This document shows, piece by piece, positions 1-10,548 of a stretch of DNA of 64,000 bases (positions are counted from its first letter, which is position 1; every line of letters begins with the position of its first letter). The stretch lies in assembly GCA_025738555.1 (NCBI GenBank), contig JAOVFP010000014.1:186001-250000 (forward strand), in the 5' to 3' direction. The position numbers were made by a program, and so were the translations under genes. The notes under the pieces are model-generated. The model made no database searches, was not told where the DNA came from, and saw nothing but the letters and a program-made list of their open reading frames with translations. The DNA is from Cyathus striatus. Lineage: Eukaryota > Basidiomycota > Agaricomycetes > Agaricales > Nidulariaceae.

Positions 1-843
1 TACAGAGCCGTTCGTGTAGTTATCACTTGAGACAAGAGCACCTTTATCTTCTGAGACAGCTGCTTGTGCTTTGAGAGAGGAAAACAGTGAGGAGCTTGCA
101 TCGTGTACGACAGTTGTCATCCGCGGAGCCTGGAGAGCCTGAAGAGGTGTTTGATCTGACGAGGAGTTGACTGTATCATCATATGGCATTTCAGCTGGCG
201 AGGAAGAACTCTTCTCATTTAAGACAACAGATGGCACATCAGGATTGACTTTTGAAGTAGAGTCTGTAGATTCTTGAGATGCGTCCGGACAAGTAGTGTT
301 CGACGGAAGATCCACTGAAGCTAGCGAGGCAGGTGTCTTCAATTCAGTAGCTGTACTCTCTGAATTCAATCGTGATTTACGCCGTTTTATAGCTTGTTGT
401 GCATATGAAGAAGGGCGGAGCATGAAGTACCGGACCCGGATGATATTACTCAAACGCATCCTATTGTCTTCTTGTGCAGAGCTATTTGGGTAGTTATCGC
501 TGCTTGGGATGAGAGAGCTTGTATCGTTTGCGACGGCTGCCTGTGCTTGGGAAGAGGAATATTCATTTTTGGGATTCTCGACTGGCGATGAAGAACCTGT
601 TTCATCAGCTTGTGGGATGGAATCTGGTGTAGAGTGCGCGGATTGTTGAGATGTGAGAGGATGCGCTGCTGATGAAGAAATACCTTTGGTAAGCGAGGCG
701 GGAGAATTCGAGACAACAACTGCGTTCGAATGTGCCTTGGGCTTTTTAGGATGGTGCTCCTCCGAGGAGCTTTGGGAGAGCAAGCGTAATTGGTGTTTGG
801 CGACACCACTAGGAACCTTTTCGTTGCTGTTAGAGGGAGGCAT
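1..843 (-). CDS. Ser-rich repetitive disordered protein, 3' end cut by window edge
   Basis: An open frame runs on the minus strand from an ATG at 843 to base 1 without a stop (281 codons), so the gene continues beyond the window. I do not recognise it. The product is rich in Ser, Ala, Asn, Asp and Pro, has no hydrophobic segment and should be intrinsically disordered. It contains an internal repeat: the landmarks PASL, SSSPVE/SSSPAE, AQAAV and SSDNY occur at residues 48, 84, 100 and 114 and again at about 171, 213, 259 and 272, so a module of roughly 125-160 residues is duplicated imperfectly. A basic stretch (AIKRRKSR, about residues 151-158) could be a nuclear targeting signal. The N-terminal 50 residues resemble the fragment at 1069-1362, which points to a local duplication. 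An absence of stops over 843 bases plus the repeated landmarks support coding; the function is unknown. Confidence 0.55.
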   Translation of the reverse strand, partial: MPPSNSNEKVPSGVAKHQLRLLSQSSSEEHHPKKPKAHSNAVVVSNSPASLTKGISSSAAHPLTSQQSAHSTPDSIPQADETGSSSPVENPKNEYSSSQAQAAVANDTSSLIPSSDNYPNSSAQEDNRMRLSNIIRVRYFMLRPSSYAQQAIKRRKSRLNSESTATELKTPASLASVDLPSNTTCPDASQESTDSTSKVNPDVPSVVLNEKSSSSPAEMPYDDTVNSSSDQTPLQALQAPRMTTVVHDASSSLFSSLKAQAAVSEDKGALVSSDNYTNGSV

Positions 844-1068
844 AGTGATGTAGAACTTCAACTTCAGTAACAAGCACTAAGTTGAAGTTAGGGTTGAACG
901 TTGAGTAAACGTTAGAGTTGAGGCTGACTTAGAACGGTCGCCCTATCGTGGGAACGAGATACGGCGGTTCGGCTTGGGTCCGGCTTCCGGACCTGTTCCG
1001 GACTACTTACAAGAGCTACTTACAACTACTAACAAGGCTTGAAGCTTATATACAACCATAGGCCTCTA

Positions 1069-1362
1069 CTAGTATATATATTCTAGATAGGTTAGACTTC
1101 CATACAGGGTATAATAATTGTACCAGTTCATTTTGAATTCAATGTTCTTCAGATTAGTTATGAGATCTGCTTTATTATTTTTTGTCCGAGTCGGTGAGAT
1201 GGGAGGAATATTCAAGATGACCGCTGCCTGGTGCTTTGAATGCGACTTGGGCATTTTAGGATGGTCACCCTGTTCAGAGGAGCACAGTGTGCCGAGCATG
1301 TGGGCTCGCTGTTTGATGACTCGGCGACTAACATCCTTTGTCGTGCTGGGTTGTTGAGACAA
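1069..1362 (-). pseudogene. Decayed copy of the N-terminus of the neighbouring Ser-rich gene
   Basis: The minus-strand frame 1362-1069 encodes 97 residues. Its first half matches the N-terminus of the gene at 1-843: both have SSE followed by HPK(K/M)PK(A/S)HS and then a V/I-rich stretch and SP(A/T). The DNA is also alike, for example ttgggc(a/t)ttttaggatggt in both. The frame has no ATG at its head (it opens with TTG, and an in-frame stop lies a little upstream), and after the shared part it turns into AT-rich sequence coding an Asn/Tyr-rich tail that looks non-coding. I read this as a truncated, probably dead duplicate. It could instead be an exon of a gene whose other exons I cannot find. 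Confidence 0.4.
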
Positions 1363-1608
1363 GTTATAAAACTGTGTCCTTAGATCCTCTCAAGCGGATA
1401 AGCACCTTCAACATATATTGATTTTTACTTAACCGTGAACACAACCTGTATTCATTATAATATCTATATAATATAGAAAACAGTGCTGTGTTCTATTTTC
1501 TTTGTAATTTATCTGCAAATTGATATAGGACTAGTTGATATAGGACTAATAAATGATCAACTAGTACTAACCATCATATCATAATGTATCGTCATAGCTG
1601 ACTTCAGA
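1363..1608. other. AT-rich gap between decayed copy and F-box-like gene
   Basis: No gene seen. The stretch is AT-rich and contains a short direct repeat (gatataggacta, twice near 1522-1548), probably the 3' flank of the F-box-like gene that ends at 1609. Confidence 0.3.
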
Positions 1609-2721
1609 CTATTCATCTTCCGTAGCTGTGATATATGCCTTGGATACATCCAAATATGCATCCGTTAAAATCTTAAAAATGTCTTCAAATGACCCATACC
1701 GCCATTTACGGTCAACTTTTATAGTTTTATTTTGTATTACCAGTCGAATGTCTGCTTTAAAATGATGATGCCGGAGAAAAAACCCGACCATTTTATAAGG
1801 AGTTTGACGAGAATAATTTTCGTCTGGGACATCTATGGTTATTGTTTTGAGCTTGTAGAGGTATAGAAATGGGTCCAGTTCACACGGATCTGAGTCATCT
1901 AACAACAGCTGGGAAAACTCATGTAGTGAGATATCAAATGTTCCATTCAATTCTTGAAGTGCTTCCTTAGCAAAGTCCCAGTGATGAAATGGGGAGTAGT
2001 CGATTAATACAAGATGTCTGAGCTTGCTGAACCTTTTTGTTGGCTCTGGCGCGAAGAGAACGACCTTCAAGAAGCATTGTTCAAAATTCGCTGGAAGCAG
2101 CTCCAATGTTTCCAATGGGCTGGAGTACTGCAAAAACCGGCTTGGAGTATATGTCTCTTCATTGGACTGTATGTCATAGAGCGATAACTCTTTGACAAAT
2201 ATTAATGCATATTCTAGCATATCTTGTGATATAACCAAGTGGGAAAGGACGAGTTTGGAAAGACAGTGGGAAAACGTAGATATCTTTAAGCCATTCAAAG
2301 GCACCGCTCTTCCTTCTATGTTTGATTGCATACCTTCATGCCCGAGAATTGCTAACTCAACCACATTCGGGAAGAGTTCTGATACGTTCAAACGATTTAG
2401 GATGTTGACTTCTCTTTTTTCATCTCCGCCAACATGAACCGTGAGCTTCTTAAAACGATGAAAAATCTCAGACTTTGCAAAGTCTGTAACGAACGACAGA
2501 AAATCTTCCAATCTTGACAATGATGAAAGCTTTAGCTCGTGGAACTGGAGTCGAGGGTGCTGACGTGCAATATGGAAGAAAGTAGTACTGCTTAGTGAGA
2601 TACTCTTGATATCGTTGAAGTCAAGTATGTCAAGTGCGGGCTTGACAATGGCGTCAATTATCTCTGGAGGGAAATTAGGCCCTAGGGAGGTAGTGGTCAT
2701 TGCGATGGGGGTTTCAGACAA
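1609..2721 (-). CDS. F-box-like hypothetical protein
   Basis: This is a single uninterrupted 370-codon frame. Residues about 16-55 fit the degenerate F-box opening common in agaric proteins: FPPEIIDAIVKPALD, then a D-x2-S-I-S-L-S segment and FFHIARQHP, matching the pattern of an L-P-x-E-[IL] start followed by a helix with Ser/Cys and an ARxH-like end. The rest is a Leu-rich repetitive body without catalytic motifs, as expected for the substrate-recognition part of an SCF ubiquitin ligase adaptor. Such genes occur in large, fast-evolving lineage-specific families. A second member of the same general class lies at 3543-5271 in the opposite orientation, but the two are not close paralogues by eye. 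The F-box assignment rests on a weak motif and could be wrong; that the frame is coding is fairly secure from its length and intronless continuity. Confidence 0.7.
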   Translation of the reverse strand: MSETPIAMTTTSLGPNFPPEIIDAIVKPALDILDFNDIKSISLSSTTFFHIARQHPRLQFHELKLSSLSRLEDFLSFVTDFAKSEIFHRFKKLTVHVGGDEKREVNILNRLNVSELFPNVVELAILGHEGMQSNIEGRAVPLNGLKISTFSHCLSKLVLSHLVISQDMLEYALIFVKELSLYDIQSNEETYTPSRFLQYSSPLETLELLPANFEQCFLKVVLFAPEPTKRFSKLRHLVLIDYSPFHHWDFAKEALQELNGTFDISLHEFSQLLLDDSDPCELDPFLYLYKLKTITIDVPDENYSRQTPYKMVGFFLRHHHFKADIRLVIQNKTIKVDRKWRYGSFEDIFKILTDAYLDVSKAYITATEDE

Positions 2722-3542
2722 GATCTAACATTTTTATAATGCAATACCGAGTCTGAGTCAGCAGATACAATTGAATGAATCTGAATCGGGTTCTCCCAAA
2801 TTCACAGCCCATTCATTACCGCCAATTTATAGTCCACTCAGGACTCCAGAGCCATAACTGAGTGGCTTGATAGTCGCAGGAAACCGTGGATGCTTGTGAA
2901 TTCCGGGATGCCACTGGACCGTTAATACGGCCATGGATTCCTACAGAGGAGTCTTACGCATTCCCGGCGTTGCGGAGGCATCCATTGGAGGTTGGATGGG
3001 CGGGGGAAGGAGGGTAGCGGTAGGATTAGAGTCTAGGGGAGGCATGGTACTAGCTAGTACTTATAAGGTGAAGTTAAGAGGCAAGAAATTAAAGGCTGAC
3101 TGAAGTCTGGACTGAGCAGGACTGAGTTCTACTCAATTTGTTTAAAATGAAGTGCGCGACCCCACGTGATAGAGGCTATTGCAGTGAACCAATTTGAATT
3201 TCCGACTCAATTCAAACGGAACCAGGAAAAGTTGGGGAAAAGCAAGGAAAGTTCAACTGAGACGGACTCTCGAACTACTACTCCGAAATCTTGAGGTTGC
3301 AAGATTTTGAATGGCTGGGATAAAGCTTGTTTCTTAGCCCTACAATAATGGGTGCTAGATCGCACCTAGAGTCGATCTATTGCATCTCTCTGACGTGGTC
3401 AAGACGTGACATCAACATTACACCCCTTATCATTAATTTATTATCGAGCCCCACCTAACACGAATGGCCCCGCTCACACCTTACCTTCTACCAAAATCCA
3501 TGGGACACTCTTAATTTCACCCCTCTTCTTCTACAACTAACT
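2722..3542. other. Divergent intergenic region between two F-box-like genes
   Basis: No supportable gene. It is the shared upstream region of the minus-strand gene at 1609-2721 and the plus-strand gene at 3543. On the minus strand at about 2943-3046 there is a 34-codon frame starting MPPLDSNP and rich in Pro. Its first residues recall the MPPSNSNE start of the gene at 1-843, so it may be a third, tiny remnant of that family; the resemblance is too short to be sure. Confidence 0.3.
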
Positions 3543-5271
3543 ATGCAATCAGCAATTGAAAATACAGACATTCTAATACTAATCTGCGAATACGTAGCGA
3601 CCGACCGCCTATACGGCGCCTCTGACCTCGCTGCTCTAGCTAGGACATGCAAAGCACTAACTGAACCAGCACTAAACTGTCTATGGAGGGTAATGCCCAG
3701 CTACTTCCTATTCCTCTACCTCCTCCCGGAGGACGCAATAGAACCATCCCATGATTTAACTGACGATTCTCATATTCTGGTACGCACCACACCCATGACA
3801 TCAAGGCGAATCTAACGAGTACTATCAGCGCATGAAGCGCAGGACAACTTCAGAAGAATGGGACAGATTCAGGTTCTACGCCCACCGTATCCGAGTCTTC
3901 CACCGAAACACATTCAATCCCAAATATCCCTTCGACATAAACCCCTCGCACAACATGTACCCCGTGGGGTTTATCGATATCCGCATGGACACACTGAACG
4001 AGGCGAAAAGGCATGGCATTACCTTCCCTAATCTCGATGAGCTCGATTGGGCAATGAGTAAATTCGCTCCGGAGCCCCCGTTTCTTTCGTCCTCGTTGAC
4101 AAAGTTGGGGATGTGCATTCCTGACGATATGGTGAATATGCAGGCGTTTCTGCGTTCATTGCCGGAGAACTGTCCCAAGTTGCGCTCGTTGGAGCTTTTT
4201 GGGGATTCAGAGGCGTTGTCAGCTAGTAGTAATACTCAGCGCGCTCTTGTTCAAGCATTCGAGAAGCTTCATGATCTACATGAATTCGAGGCGAAGAGTT
4301 TAGTCCTGGATGAAGCCACTCTCGTAGACTTTGTTTGTTCTCCAATTCAAAAGCTGGTCGTTCAAAATAACGTACAGGATTTCCTCCGCGTTACGGGCCC
4401 ACATTTCTTCCCCAACCTGCGTCACTTCTGCGCCGCGTCACCCGATCTTAAGGAAATTGCTCGATTTCTGCACCGCATCCCTAATCAGCTACACTCCTTG
4501 GAAGTGTACAAAGATCAGCCGCCGATGGAAGCCGAAATAGCCTATTTTTTCCAAGAAATAAACCGAACGTGCCCACACGAAAAATTCACTTCGTTATTCT
4601 TTAGTGTCCTATTGAACTTTGACGTTGATCTACACATCACAAACGTACCAAACTATGTCATCGAGTCACCTACGCTTCTCCACCTAGGGTGCTTCAAAAA
4701 TCTGGAAAACCTGACGATGCACGTTCCGTACTACTTTAACCTCGACAATGTCGATATTGTAGGTTTCGCTAGTTCTTGGCCCCGATTGCGCCGTTTTATC
4801 TTGGGGCGCGTAGAATGTATGGGCTTAGACATGGATGAAAGTCCAGACACGGAATATAGCGTGGCCATCCGCCGAGACAAGAGAGTTACCTTGGAAGGCT
4901 TGATAACCCTAGCCAAATCCTGCCCGCATCTGCAATGTGCAGGCCTGGCAATCGTGGCCTCGCGTGGCGGCGGCATAGAAGTGCCCGATGAACCCATAAA
5001 CACTGAGTTAGAAGAGCTTGTCGTCGGCTCGTCCGTGGTGCAAGATCCGCACTTCGTCGCGCAGTTTCTGTCGGAGGCGTTTCCAAATCTTAGGAAGTTG
5101 TATTATGGGAATGCATGGCAGACTTTTGCGAAGTCAAATATGGAGTGGCAGGCTGTTGAGAAGAAGCTAGTTAGGATGAATCAGATTAGGGATTTGGTAA
5201 TTTGTCCGGCGCTGTATGATAAGTGGTCTAGTATGCGGTCTCCGTATGATAAAGCTGTGCCTTGTAATTAG
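3543..5271 (+). CDS. F-box / leucine-rich protein, two exons
   Basis: Exons 3543-3779 and 3829-5271 join across a 49-bp intron (gtacgc...tatcag, with a CTAAC-type branch site) to give 559 residues. The join is phase 0 and bypasses the stop that ends the first frame. The N-terminus has the agaric F-box layout: ILILICEYV, then LAALARTCKALTEPALNCLW, where RTCK...EPAL.xLW is the usual F-box tail, followed by an LLPED-type segment. After the join, RRTTSEEWDRFRFYAHRIRVF is the familiar linker in this family. The body holds irregular Leu-rich repeats such as LPENCPKLRSLELF and SWPRLRRFILG, ending near residue 559. Expected role: substrate adaptor of an SCF E3 ligase; target unknown. Start chosen at the first ATG, just upstream of the F-box. 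Confidence 0.85.
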
Positions 5272-5463
5272 CTGTAGAGTATGGTAGAGTAGTTAGTAAA
5301 AGTACAGTAATGGTCTAACGCGCTGCGAGGCGCGATATTTTGTTTTAGTCACATGGTTGTATGACGACAAATATTTCGGGCACGGACGAGATGTTGGCGA
5401 TCGATTCTACGTCCCGTTTTCGCGCTCTCAGCTTCCCTCCTCCAACTGCAGAAAGCCAACAAA

Positions 5464-6488
5464 ATGAAGTATACCTATGTCATCGGTATTCCAGTTTTTA
5501 TCCTTTGGTTAATATCGTATTTATTTCTATTAGAACACATGGAAGAGGATGAGGAGACACCAAAAGCCATCCCGCCATGGGTAGAACTCGAATACGCGGT
5601 GGGTAAGGTCTTCACAACCACCCTCAAACTCTCCACCGCTAACTAAAAAAACCCCACATAGCACATGCGCATGCTAGCAGGCCCTAACGCACACGTCCAA
5701 TTCACAAGCCTCTCCAAATCATCTTGCGATTTTCTCGATTCATCCTTCGCCTCTACCAAAACTGCGACAGATATCCCCCTCGCAAAAGCCACCAGCCACA
5801 AATACGGAATCATCGATCTCCTCGCTGATTCAGGTATAACGCTGGACAAAGTCTGCCTGCTCGATCCCAAAGCAGAGAAGGAGTTGGCTCCAGAGGATGG
5901 CGATGGTCGCTTTCATTGGTTTCTCTTTGGAGTAAGTTTCCTATCAGCCTGTCTCGTTTCTGCCTACATATTGAACTGAACGTGGACAACAGGGCATTCT
6001 TGGTTCGTATTCAAAATCCGTCTACCCCGGCGTCAACAAAAGCTGATCTGAAAACTGTATTCGTATTCTACCATTCCGTCCGTCCTTCTTGCAGGTGATG
6101 ATCCCCCTCGCGATCGTACCTCCGAGCTCCGGGTGCTAGGATTTCCGACCCGCCACCTCGGTCCCATTCAAATGACGACGGATACCGCCCTTGGTGTCAC
6201 AAAACTGGTTGTCGATGATAAAATCTCTCTTGACAAGATTACATACATCGTGAGTTGAACCAGGCTCGATAATGTATGTCAACTCATCCGTGACTAGGAC
6301 CACCCAACCATCAGATTCAACTCCAAGGAGTCTGTAGAAATGCCCTTCAGTACGTTTATATTATTATTGTAGCTCGAGTTGCGCTGATCCTTGAGACAGG
6401 GTATATCGCGAACGGAACGGAGCCCATACTTCCTCCGGGGATGAGGGAGCTGCTCCACGAAGACCTTAACAAGTCATTCGAGTTCTAA
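5464..6488 (+). CDS. SFM1: SPOUT-family protein arginine methyltransferase (Sfm1-like)
   Basis: Seven exons (5464-5485, 5534-5598, 5662-5931, 5993-6002, 6095-6249, 6298-6349, 6400-6488) give 220 residues, close to the yeast Sfm1 length. The protein begins MKYTYVIEHMEEDEE and has WVELEY near residue 25, the hallmark start of the DUF431/Sfm1 family, then KVCLLDPKAEKELAPED, FLFGGILGDDPPRDRTSEL, a G-F-P-T-R-H-L-G-P-IQMT segment and a C-terminal ILPPGMRELLHEDLNKSFEF. The glycine-rich FLFGGILGD and LGPIQMTTDTALGVT segments belong to the trefoil-knot SAM-binding fold. In yeast, Sfm1 methylates an arginine of ribosomal protein uS3; the same cytosolic role is inferred here. Exon 4 is only 10 nt but is needed to build the conserved GGILGDDPPR sequence. 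It is convergent with ATG1, 325 bp away. Confidence 0.93.
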
Positions 6489-6813
6489 AAAGACACGTTA
6501 AGTGTACAAAGATCATGTATATTGCTACCTTCAATATAAATATGAAAATATTGCATGATACACACATTGTTGAGATACATCAGTATAAGTACAAGGATTG
6601 GGAAAGAAATGATGGATAGATTCTACGGAGGGGACGGAAGGTGAGGTGTAAAAAGAAGATGCAATGCATGGAAAGCGTCAATCCAATGAGTAATAGTGTA
6701 ATGAGTTGTGAAATAATTAAAGCATAAGATGAACCTCAGAAGATAGTCAATACATCACGATAATGGTCTAATCCTACAGATCAAAAAGAGAGATGGAATA
6801 ACACGATTCGGCG
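6489..6813. other. Convergent intergenic region SFM1/ATG1
   Basis: No gene. This is the shared 3' flank of two convergent genes, AT-rich with several aataaa-like and tacatgtat-type sequences that could serve 3' end formation on both strands. Confidence 0.35.
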
Positions 6814-9800
6814 CTACGAGACGGGTTTGGATTCGGAAGGTGTAGAGGGTTTAACATCCCAGGGAGCGGGAATTCGAGCAACGTCCGCCAGGTTCTGATC
6901 AGCGCGAGCGTCATTCAGCCGATCCCTGTCGGTCATGGCCATGCGAGCTCGACAACGAACTAGTCGGAGCTTGGTGCGTTTGATCCCTATAGAAAGAGGG
7001 TTATTTAACCGCCTGGGGGTAGTAGGGAAGGTTAAAAAAAGCATGATACGCACATGTCGCAATCGTTTCTCGATCTTCTTCCATAAACGGGTTGCCAGTT
7101 TGCAAAAGATCATCTTGAAGCGCATAGAGACACCATAAGGACTCCTCATAAAGTTTCTCGCACTCGTCCGGGGTACTGGCTTGATCGAGGAGCTCCTTCC
7201 TCGCGGACATGCGACTCTAAATATATACACGATGAGCATCGGTAGTTATTTGTATAAAATACTCCAGTACGCACAAGCATAAGAGCACGATCATACACGA
7301 GTTGATCAATCCATGCTTTCGGGCCATCGTATTGAGCGGGAAGCCACGTCTTGACTAACGACGCTCGGTCATTGCACTTGAAGAAGTGCTCTTTGAACCA
7401 AGACAGTGCTATATGGGAATGAACGATTCAGCAACCTTGGTAACGCAGACACAATTCAATACGAACCATCATCAAAGCCTTCGCTGACCACGAAATCTCC
7501 ATCAGGGTATCGCATCTTCATATGTTCTTGGAAATTGCGCAACTTGTCAATACCCTTTTGCGAGAAGGACATGAGAAGCATGTATATGGCAACACAAGTC
7601 ACAGCATTGTATTCGGCTTCCTGGTCTGCTTGTTTCCGTCTACGGGCATGCTTTTCCGCCTCGCCTTCGCGTTTGGTAAACTTCGTAGGGTCTGGAAGAG
7701 GTTCTAGAGGCCTCAGATAAAAAATGCATCACAAAAACTGAATAAGACACATACTCTGCGGGACAGCCTTTACATACTCGTACATTTCATCTGCCCACCT
7801 AGTCAGCACGTCCGTCTTCTGCGCTAGCTCCTCCAATGAGGCAAGAAGTTCATCTTCAAGCGGATCTCGCTCGCCATCATCAGGTATAATAATCTGTTGT
7901 CGGCGAGGTGACGACGGAACCTCGACGTCTTTCGTGGGTGATCGTCGTGACCGATTGGAGGTACCAAACAACTTCTTTGACGCGAGGTTAAGGGCGCGGT
8001 GGAGGGCATTTGACGCGGCTTTGGATGCAATTGTGCCAGGTGAAGAGGAGAGCGTAGGTATATTCGTGTTGGGTGGTGGTGGGAAGGTCATGTTGCTGGG
8101 GTTATTCGTGGGGGTAAGGTAGTCGGCATAATCTTCACCAGAAGGGGTCGGGGGAATACGACGATCTTGCAGGGGACGTCGGGGGCGCGCTGCGATTTCT
8201 GCAATTCGTATCAGATAAAACGCATGATAAAGGAAAACGGACAAGAATACCGTCAACAGCACGATTGAACTCTACGGCTCGTGTATCGCCTACGAGTACG
8301 TACTCTTTTCGGAGTAAACCATCTTCTTCGGTTTCTCCAGGAATAAACGAGCCTTCTGTTGATGGTGGCTTGGGATATGAGGCTTCGATAGGATGAGGTT
8401 GTTTGATTTCAGTGGGAGAGGACACTTTTTCTCTGTCAATCACGATATAAGACCGAGTACATGTGAATTTAAACAGCAACCTACCCATCTTTAATGATTC
8501 CAGGGTTGGGAGTCCCAGGTGCACTGCTCTCGCTCTGTCCAGACGTCTTCCGGAACACAATTTTGCTAGGCGGGATCATAACCTTAGGATCCAGCACCTC
8601 GGGAGGAATAATCTTATGGTGCTCAGGTGTTGGCGGACGACCAGTCCACTCCCCGTCTGTAGCAGCAGGCGGCGGCGTCGGCTCTTTCGGCCTAGGGAAT
8701 TTGGACTTTGCCAGCGCCGTACTGCCGAAGAACTCTTCAAAGCTCGCGCGTTCCACGGGATTGCGCTTGAGCAACATTCGGATTAGCTGTTTAACATCTT
8801 CTGGCACGGTTGGAATTTCATCGGTTAGCGAGTTGCTCTTGGACTTTGATGATGATGATGTGCCCTTGGAGGGATCTTCGTCTGGGAATTTGAGGCCTTT
8901 GGATTGCTCGATCTTCTTGAGGAGTTCGATGTGGTTCTGGGCGCGGAAAGGGGGTCTTCCAACGCACATTTCGTATACCACTGCACCAACGGACCAGAGA
9001 TCGGCTTTGGCGTCGTATTTCTCGTACCGAAGGATTTCTGGAGCCATGTACAATCTAAGTGAGTGAAGTTAGAAAACGAAAGGTGCGATAGTGGAGAGTA
9101 CTTACGGAGAGCCACAAAGAGTTTCTGCCATCATGGCGTTGGGAAGTGAACGAGCGAAACCAAAGTCGGCTACTTTCAGGATTGGAACACCAATGGGATG
9201 TCCTCTAGCAAGTTCTTCTGGCGGTGCGGGGTTCAGTAGAAGATTCTGAATCACCTAAGTCATCACCTATAACAAATCACCGAGAAATATAACATACCTG
9301 AGGCTTGATATCTCTATGTATAAGGTTCCGATGCCTCAAGAACTTGAGGGCTCGAGCTGGTGCAACAGCAAGTGAGCAATCGCGTCATCGAAGAGCGCAC
9401 CGCAGCGGCTTACCAAGCTGCCTAAGAAAGCTTCTCATCACAATCTCGTCAAGCCCCCCTGTTCGCGGATGAGGATAATACTGCAACGGAGCACCAGGCG
9501 AAGGACTATACTCCAACCCCTCGACGCGTCCGCGCTTCTTGATATAGTTCGTCAGGTCCCCGCCTGCACAGAACTCCATTATGAGATAGATATGGCGTTC
9601 GGCGCGCTATTACAACAACATAAACGCAATCAGTATGCTGTGTAAGAGATAAACAATCGTATCACCGAGACGTACAACGATGTCAATGAGCTTGGTGATG
9701 TGTCGGTGTGAAAGTGACTTGAGGATTTGGATTTCACTCTGGAGATTATCGAACAGCTTCGCGCTGAGAGTGTCGCGCTTCACCGTCTTGATAGCTACCT

Positions 9801-10018
9801 GCTTCCGAGTCTCCTGCAATGCGTTTAGAAGGGTAACAGTACGGTTATCATCTAGCTAGACTTGCCTCATGGTACCCCTTATACACGGTCGCGAAGCTCC
9901 CCTTCCCGATATCCTCCACAATTATATACGGTTTCGCTTCCTCATACTCTGCCAGTCGATTGCTAGCAGACGAGCTGGTGCTGCTAGTGCGTCTGGTAGG
10001 CGGGGCTGCGCTAGTCAT
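6814..10018 (-). CDS. ATG1: Autophagy-initiating serine/threonine kinase Atg1
   Basis: Twelve exons (10018-9866, 9813-9676, 9606-9414, 9356-9298, 9245-9106, 9054-8485, 8432-8251, 8198-7755, 7703-7467, 7408-7275, 7216-7054, 6986-6814) give 861 residues. Kinase domain about 30-325: glycine loop [16 protein letters not shown] with Lys60, HRDIKPQN with catalytic Asp177, DFG at 208-210, then [12 protein letters not shown]. The middle is Ser/Pro-rich and holds EYVLVGD, matching the Atg8-interacting motif position (Y-V-L-V). The C-terminal region, from [20 protein letters not shown] to [17 protein letters not shown], is the tandem-MIT domain that binds Atg13. Atg1 phosphorylates Atg13, Atg9 and other autophagy proteins at the phagophore assembly site. 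The first intron uses a GC donor (gag|gcaagt); all others I traced use GT. It lies head-to-tail with LCB1. Confidence 0.96.
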
Positions 10019-10548
10019 CCGAGCAGTGCTGAATAACTGCTAGAACGGGTTGCTCGCAATTAAGCGACCGATGTGCTAGCTTACGATGTACAAGGCTCAA
10101 GAGTAGTACAGGTCAGAGATGTGAACTGTTGGGTAATATTCTAAGTGTTGCTCAGGGATTATATGAAAGGGAAAGTTCAGTTGGTTGGGGGGAGGATGAG
10201 GCGAGGTCAACTTAAGCACATCACAGTCCTCCTGAAGGAGGTGATACATGACTAAGCCACTTTCCGTCCAGGGTCACAATCTCAAGTCCGCCCGCTTCCG
10301 CTCTTTCCTTTTCAGCCTATGTCTCCGATAACACTGTGCTGTGCGCCAGAACACAACATATCGCTGATAACTGACTCTTCAGGGTAATTGGTGATGAAAC
10401 TCAGGCTGACTATGACGACAGTGGCATAGACCAATACTTAATTAGTGGTATAAATGAATCCGAAATTAATGAAGAAACGAGTATATAGGCTATACCAAAT
10501 AAAAAAAGATCCAAAAAACAATCCGTCTAAGCATTACATCATTATCAT
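10019..10548. other. ATG1 upstream region / LCB1 3' flank
   Basis: No gene seen. It contains the ATG1 promoter. The LCB1 stop lies at its upper end. An aattaat-rich stretch near 10430-10520 is the likely LCB1 3' UTR. Confidence 0.3.

Noticed and set aside
450..809. 119-codon minus-strand frame
   Set aside because: It is out of frame with the stop-free 281-codon frame on the same strand, which has the internal repeats and is the better candidate.
5361..5552. 63-codon frame overlapping the start of SFM1
   Set aside because: It is in another frame and ends inside SFM1 exon 2; the SFM1 start is fixed by the conserved MKY...EHMEEDEE sequence.
8494..9066. 190-codon plus-strand frame
   Set aside because: It is the antisense shadow of the ATG1 kinase exon 6, which carries unmistakable kinase motifs.
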